This document shows, one piece after another, positions 5,715 through 7,299 of a stretch of DNA of 7,299 nt. The notes beneath the pieces were generated by a model. The model searched no databases. It saw only the letters and a program-made list of their open reading frames with translations, and was not told where the DNA came from. This DNA comes from Clostridiales bacterium. GTDB lineage: Bacteria > Bacillota > Clostridia > Lachnospirales > WRAX01. Location of the stretch: assembly GCA_031277155.1 (NCBI GenBank), contig JAITMW010000001.1:1-7299 (forward strand), in the 5' to 3' direction. Made by a program: the position numbers and the translations under genes. The first letter of the stretch is position 1. Each line of letters opens with the position of its first letter.

Positions 5715-6482
5715 ATGTCCAGAAAAGCATTTTTGCCGGGCTGTGCATTGCCTTCATACAATCCTCAGGCAGTGGAAGCCACAATAAGGCACCTAAAAAA
5801 TATATACCCCGATTTGTCCGTCGTTCAAAAATGCTGCGGCAAACCCACCATCGCCGTTGGCCAGGCAGAAAAATTTGCGGAGCGATTTGCGGGCCTTGTT
5901 GAAGATATTAAATATTGCGAGGCCGACGAAGTGATTGTGGCCTGCCAAAGCTGCATGAAGACCCTTAAAGGCTGCGAGGATTATAAAACAACCTCTCTGT
6001 GGGAGCTTTTGCCCTTAATCGGCCTGCCAAAAGAGCTTGTGGGCAAGGCCAGGGACAGCGATGTGGTCTTTTCTGTGCATGATTCATGCTCTGTGCGCGA
6101 TTATACGGGCATACACAACGGCATCCGCTGGACTTTGGCCGCATTGGGATATAAATTTGTGGACCCCCCCGGCCGCGCCCGGGATATGGCCCGTTGCTGC
6201 GGCTTTGGCGGTATGATTGTGCCCGTCAGCCCCGATATTGCCCAGCGCGTTATGCGCCGCCGTGTTGACGACTTTCCCACAAGCAAAAGCGTTGTATATT
6301 GCGCCGCGTGCCGCTCGTCCTTTATGACGGTCGGGGCGGATTCCTGGCATATTCTTGACCTTCTCTTCGGCGATGTGGTATACGAAAATACGCCGCCGCC
6401 GGCCAATGTACTCGCCAGCCCCCTTAAGGCTTGGGGCAACCGCCACAAAAGCAAGAGGCTGATAAATACTGTTATGAAATAG
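5715..6482 (+). CDS. Two-CCG-domain Fe-S protein, heterodisulfide reductase HdrB/HdrD-like
   Basis: 255 residues with two cysteine-rich CCG domains. The first set is C10, C40-C41, C77 and C80 (C-x29-CC-x35-C-x2-C). The second is C125, C161-C162, C196 and C199 (C-x35-CC-x33-C-x2-C), containing RCCGFGGMI. In HdrB, HdrD and relatives these motifs bind noncubane [4Fe-4S] clusters and carry the disulfide-reducing site; in others (GlpC, LutA, succinate/quinone types) they relay electrons. Both sets are complete here, so full cluster occupancy is expected. There are no membrane segments. The gene starts 2 bases after the oxidoreductase stop, with GGGGGT at 5701-5706 as the binding site, a spacing that points to equal expression and a complex with that protein. 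The substrate is not identifiable: a thiol/disulfide or a persulfide is plausible given the upstream rhodanese. Confidence 0.88.
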   Translation: MSRKAFLPGCALPSYNPQAVEATIRHLKNIYPDLSVVQKCCGKPTIAVGQAEKFAERFAGLVEDIKYCEADEVIVACQSCMKTLKGCEDYKTTSLWELLPLIGLPKELVGKARDSDVVFSVHDSCSVRDYTGIHNGIRWTLAALGYKFVDPPGRARDMARCCGFGGMIVPVSPDIAQRVMRRRVDDFPTSKSVVYCAACRSSFMTVGADSWHILDLLFGDVVYENTPPPANVLASPLKAWGNRHKSKRLINTVMK

Positions 6483-6494
6483 GAGGGCCAATGT

Positions 6495-7223
6495 ATGGCT
6501 GAGAATGAAAAGAAAAAGGGCGGGCTGCTTAAAATCATTATCGCCGTGCTGGTTATAGGCGCAGTGATTGCTGTCGCCTATATCACAGATGTCATAAGAT
6601 TTTTAAACCCGCAATATGAAAATAGCCTTATAGTTTTGATGGAACAATGGCAGGCGGATTTGGGCGGCCTTGTGTTTCTGCTGTATCTGGGCTATATCGT
6701 GCTTTATGTGATAGCCGCTGTATTTATGCTGCCCGCGCTGATATTTACAATTGCGGCGGGCATGGTCTTTGGCCCTGTTTTTGGCGCTATTTTGGCGCTT
6801 TTGGGCGCCACCGTGGGCGCCGCCGCCGCTTTTATTGTGGCCCGCTTTGTGGCAAGGGACTCCATAGAAAACAGGTTTGGCTCCAGCGCGCTGTTTAAAA
6901 AGATTGACGACGGCATAAAGCAAAACGGCGTCAGCTTTTTGATATTGACGCGCCTTGTGCCAATATTCCCATACAATGTCCAAAATTATATCTATGGCCT
7001 CACGCCAATAAAATTCGGGACATTTGTGATTGTTTCGCTGATAACCATGGCGCCGGGGGCCTTTATCTATGCCTTTATGGCCGGCATAATTGTACATGAA
7101 GGCATTTCCTTCCAGCTTTTGCTGTACTTCGCCGGGGCCGGTATCATCCTCTTCCTTGTTTCGTTGATACCAAAATACATAGCCAAGAAAAAGGGCATTA
7201 ACTTAAACGAAGATAAGGAATAG
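6495..7223 (+). CDS. TVP38/TMEM64-family integral membrane protein (DedA/SNARE-associated superfamily)
   Basis: 242 residues. A short charged N terminus (NEKKK) is followed by TM1 (about 11-30), a loop, and hydrophobic segments at about 57-78, 80-118, 148-160, 172-200 and 205-226; the C terminus is basic and probably cytoplasmic. Family signatures are GPVFGAILALLGATVGAA...ARFVAR (93-121), which holds the conserved re-entrant region, and LTRLVPIFPYNVQNY followed by YGLTPIKF (151-174). Relatives are thought to move or flip lipids or act as proton-coupled transporters, and they are often found in selenium, mercury and arsenic-related loci. The exact substrate of this branch is unknown. AGGAGG (6481-6486) overlaps the previous stop codon and sits 8 bases before the ATG at 6495. 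The ATG at 6491 is followed by a stop after three codons and can be dismissed. Confidence 0.9.
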   Translation: MAENEKKKGGLLKIIIAVLVIGAVIAVAYITDVIRFLNPQYENSLIVLMEQWQADLGGLVFLLYLGYIVLYVIAAVFMLPALIFTIAAGMVFGPVFGAILALLGATVGAAAAFIVARFVARDSIENRFGSSALFKKIDDGIKQNGVSFLILTRLVPIFPYNVQNYIYGLTPIKFGTFVIVSLITMAPGAFIYAFMAGIIVHEGISFQLLLYFAGAGIILFLVSLIPKYIAKKKGINLNEDKE

Positions 7224-7233
7224 AGGAAATCAC

Positions 7234-7299
7234 TTGAAAGCAAACGCCGTCATACTTTTTACGAGAATCCCGCTGCCGGGTAAAACAAAAACCAGATTG
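7234..7299 (+). CDS. DUF2064/TIGR04282-like nucleotidyl/glycosyl transferase, N-terminal fragment (runs off window)
   Basis: Only the first 22 codons are present. The predicted start is TTG at 7234, with AGAGG (7222-7226) 7 bases ahead and overlapping the stop of the membrane gene. The visible protein reads ILFTRIPLPGKTKTRL near its start, which matches the F-x-R-x-P-x-P-G-x-x-KTRL opening of DUF2064 proteins, also called rSAM/selenodomain-associated transferase 1 or arsenosugar-biosynthesis glycosyltransferase. The family has a GT-A/nucleotidyltransferase fold, and the basic KTRL segment is part of the nucleotide-binding loop. The short spacing (10 bases) makes it part of the operon. The assignment rests on a single motif, although a distinctive one. 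Confidence 0.75.
   Translation, partial: MKANAVILFTRIPLPGKTKTRL

Overview
The window looks like chromosomal DNA from an endospore-forming anaerobic Firmicute, most likely a member of the Clostridia. The reasons are a LysM-GH18 protein of the SleL/YaaH spore-cortex type with no signal peptide, strong AGGAGG-like ribosome binding sites before nearly every gene, and an ECF-type sigma factor coupled to a one-helix membrane protein. The lineage is an inference; there is no rRNA or other phylogenetic marker here. All supported genes are on the + strand. I see no tRNA, rRNA, CRISPR array, insertion sequence or phage gene.

Region 1 (1-1610) is a cell-wall/spore-envelope block. It holds the 3' end of a peptidoglycan-binding repeat protein whose repeats have a 97-residue period, a perfect 11-bp hairpin, and a LysM + glycoside hydrolase 18 enzyme. 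Region 2 (1611-1855) has no gene but folds into two strong imperfect stem-loops and ends in an extended -10 promoter. Region 3 (1883-2661) is a two-gene regulatory unit: a sigma-70 family (ECF-like) factor and, overlapping by ATGA, a 73-residue single-pass membrane protein that is a candidate minimal anti-sigma factor.

Region 4 (2705-7299, running off the end) is the most interesting part. It is a tightly packed operon behind a near-consensus promoter (TTGACA, 17 bp, TATGAT). In order it encodes an exported or membrane-anchored two-domain rhodanese, a GltD-like FAD/NAD(P)H oxidoreductase with extra C-terminal Fe-S cysteines, a two-CCG-domain protein like HdrB/HdrD, a TVP38/TMEM64-family membrane protein, and the first 22 codons of a DUF2064-type transferase. 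The oxidoreductase and CCG protein look like an electron-transfer pair: NAD(P)H to FAD to Fe-S clusters to a thiol/disulfide-type site. The rhodanese suggests sulfur (or selenium) handling. DUF2064 transferases and TVP38 proteins are known neighbours of the radical-SAM/selenodomain (ArsS, arsenosugar) loci, so the operon may be a redox accessory module of such a pathway. The substrate cannot be read from the sequence.
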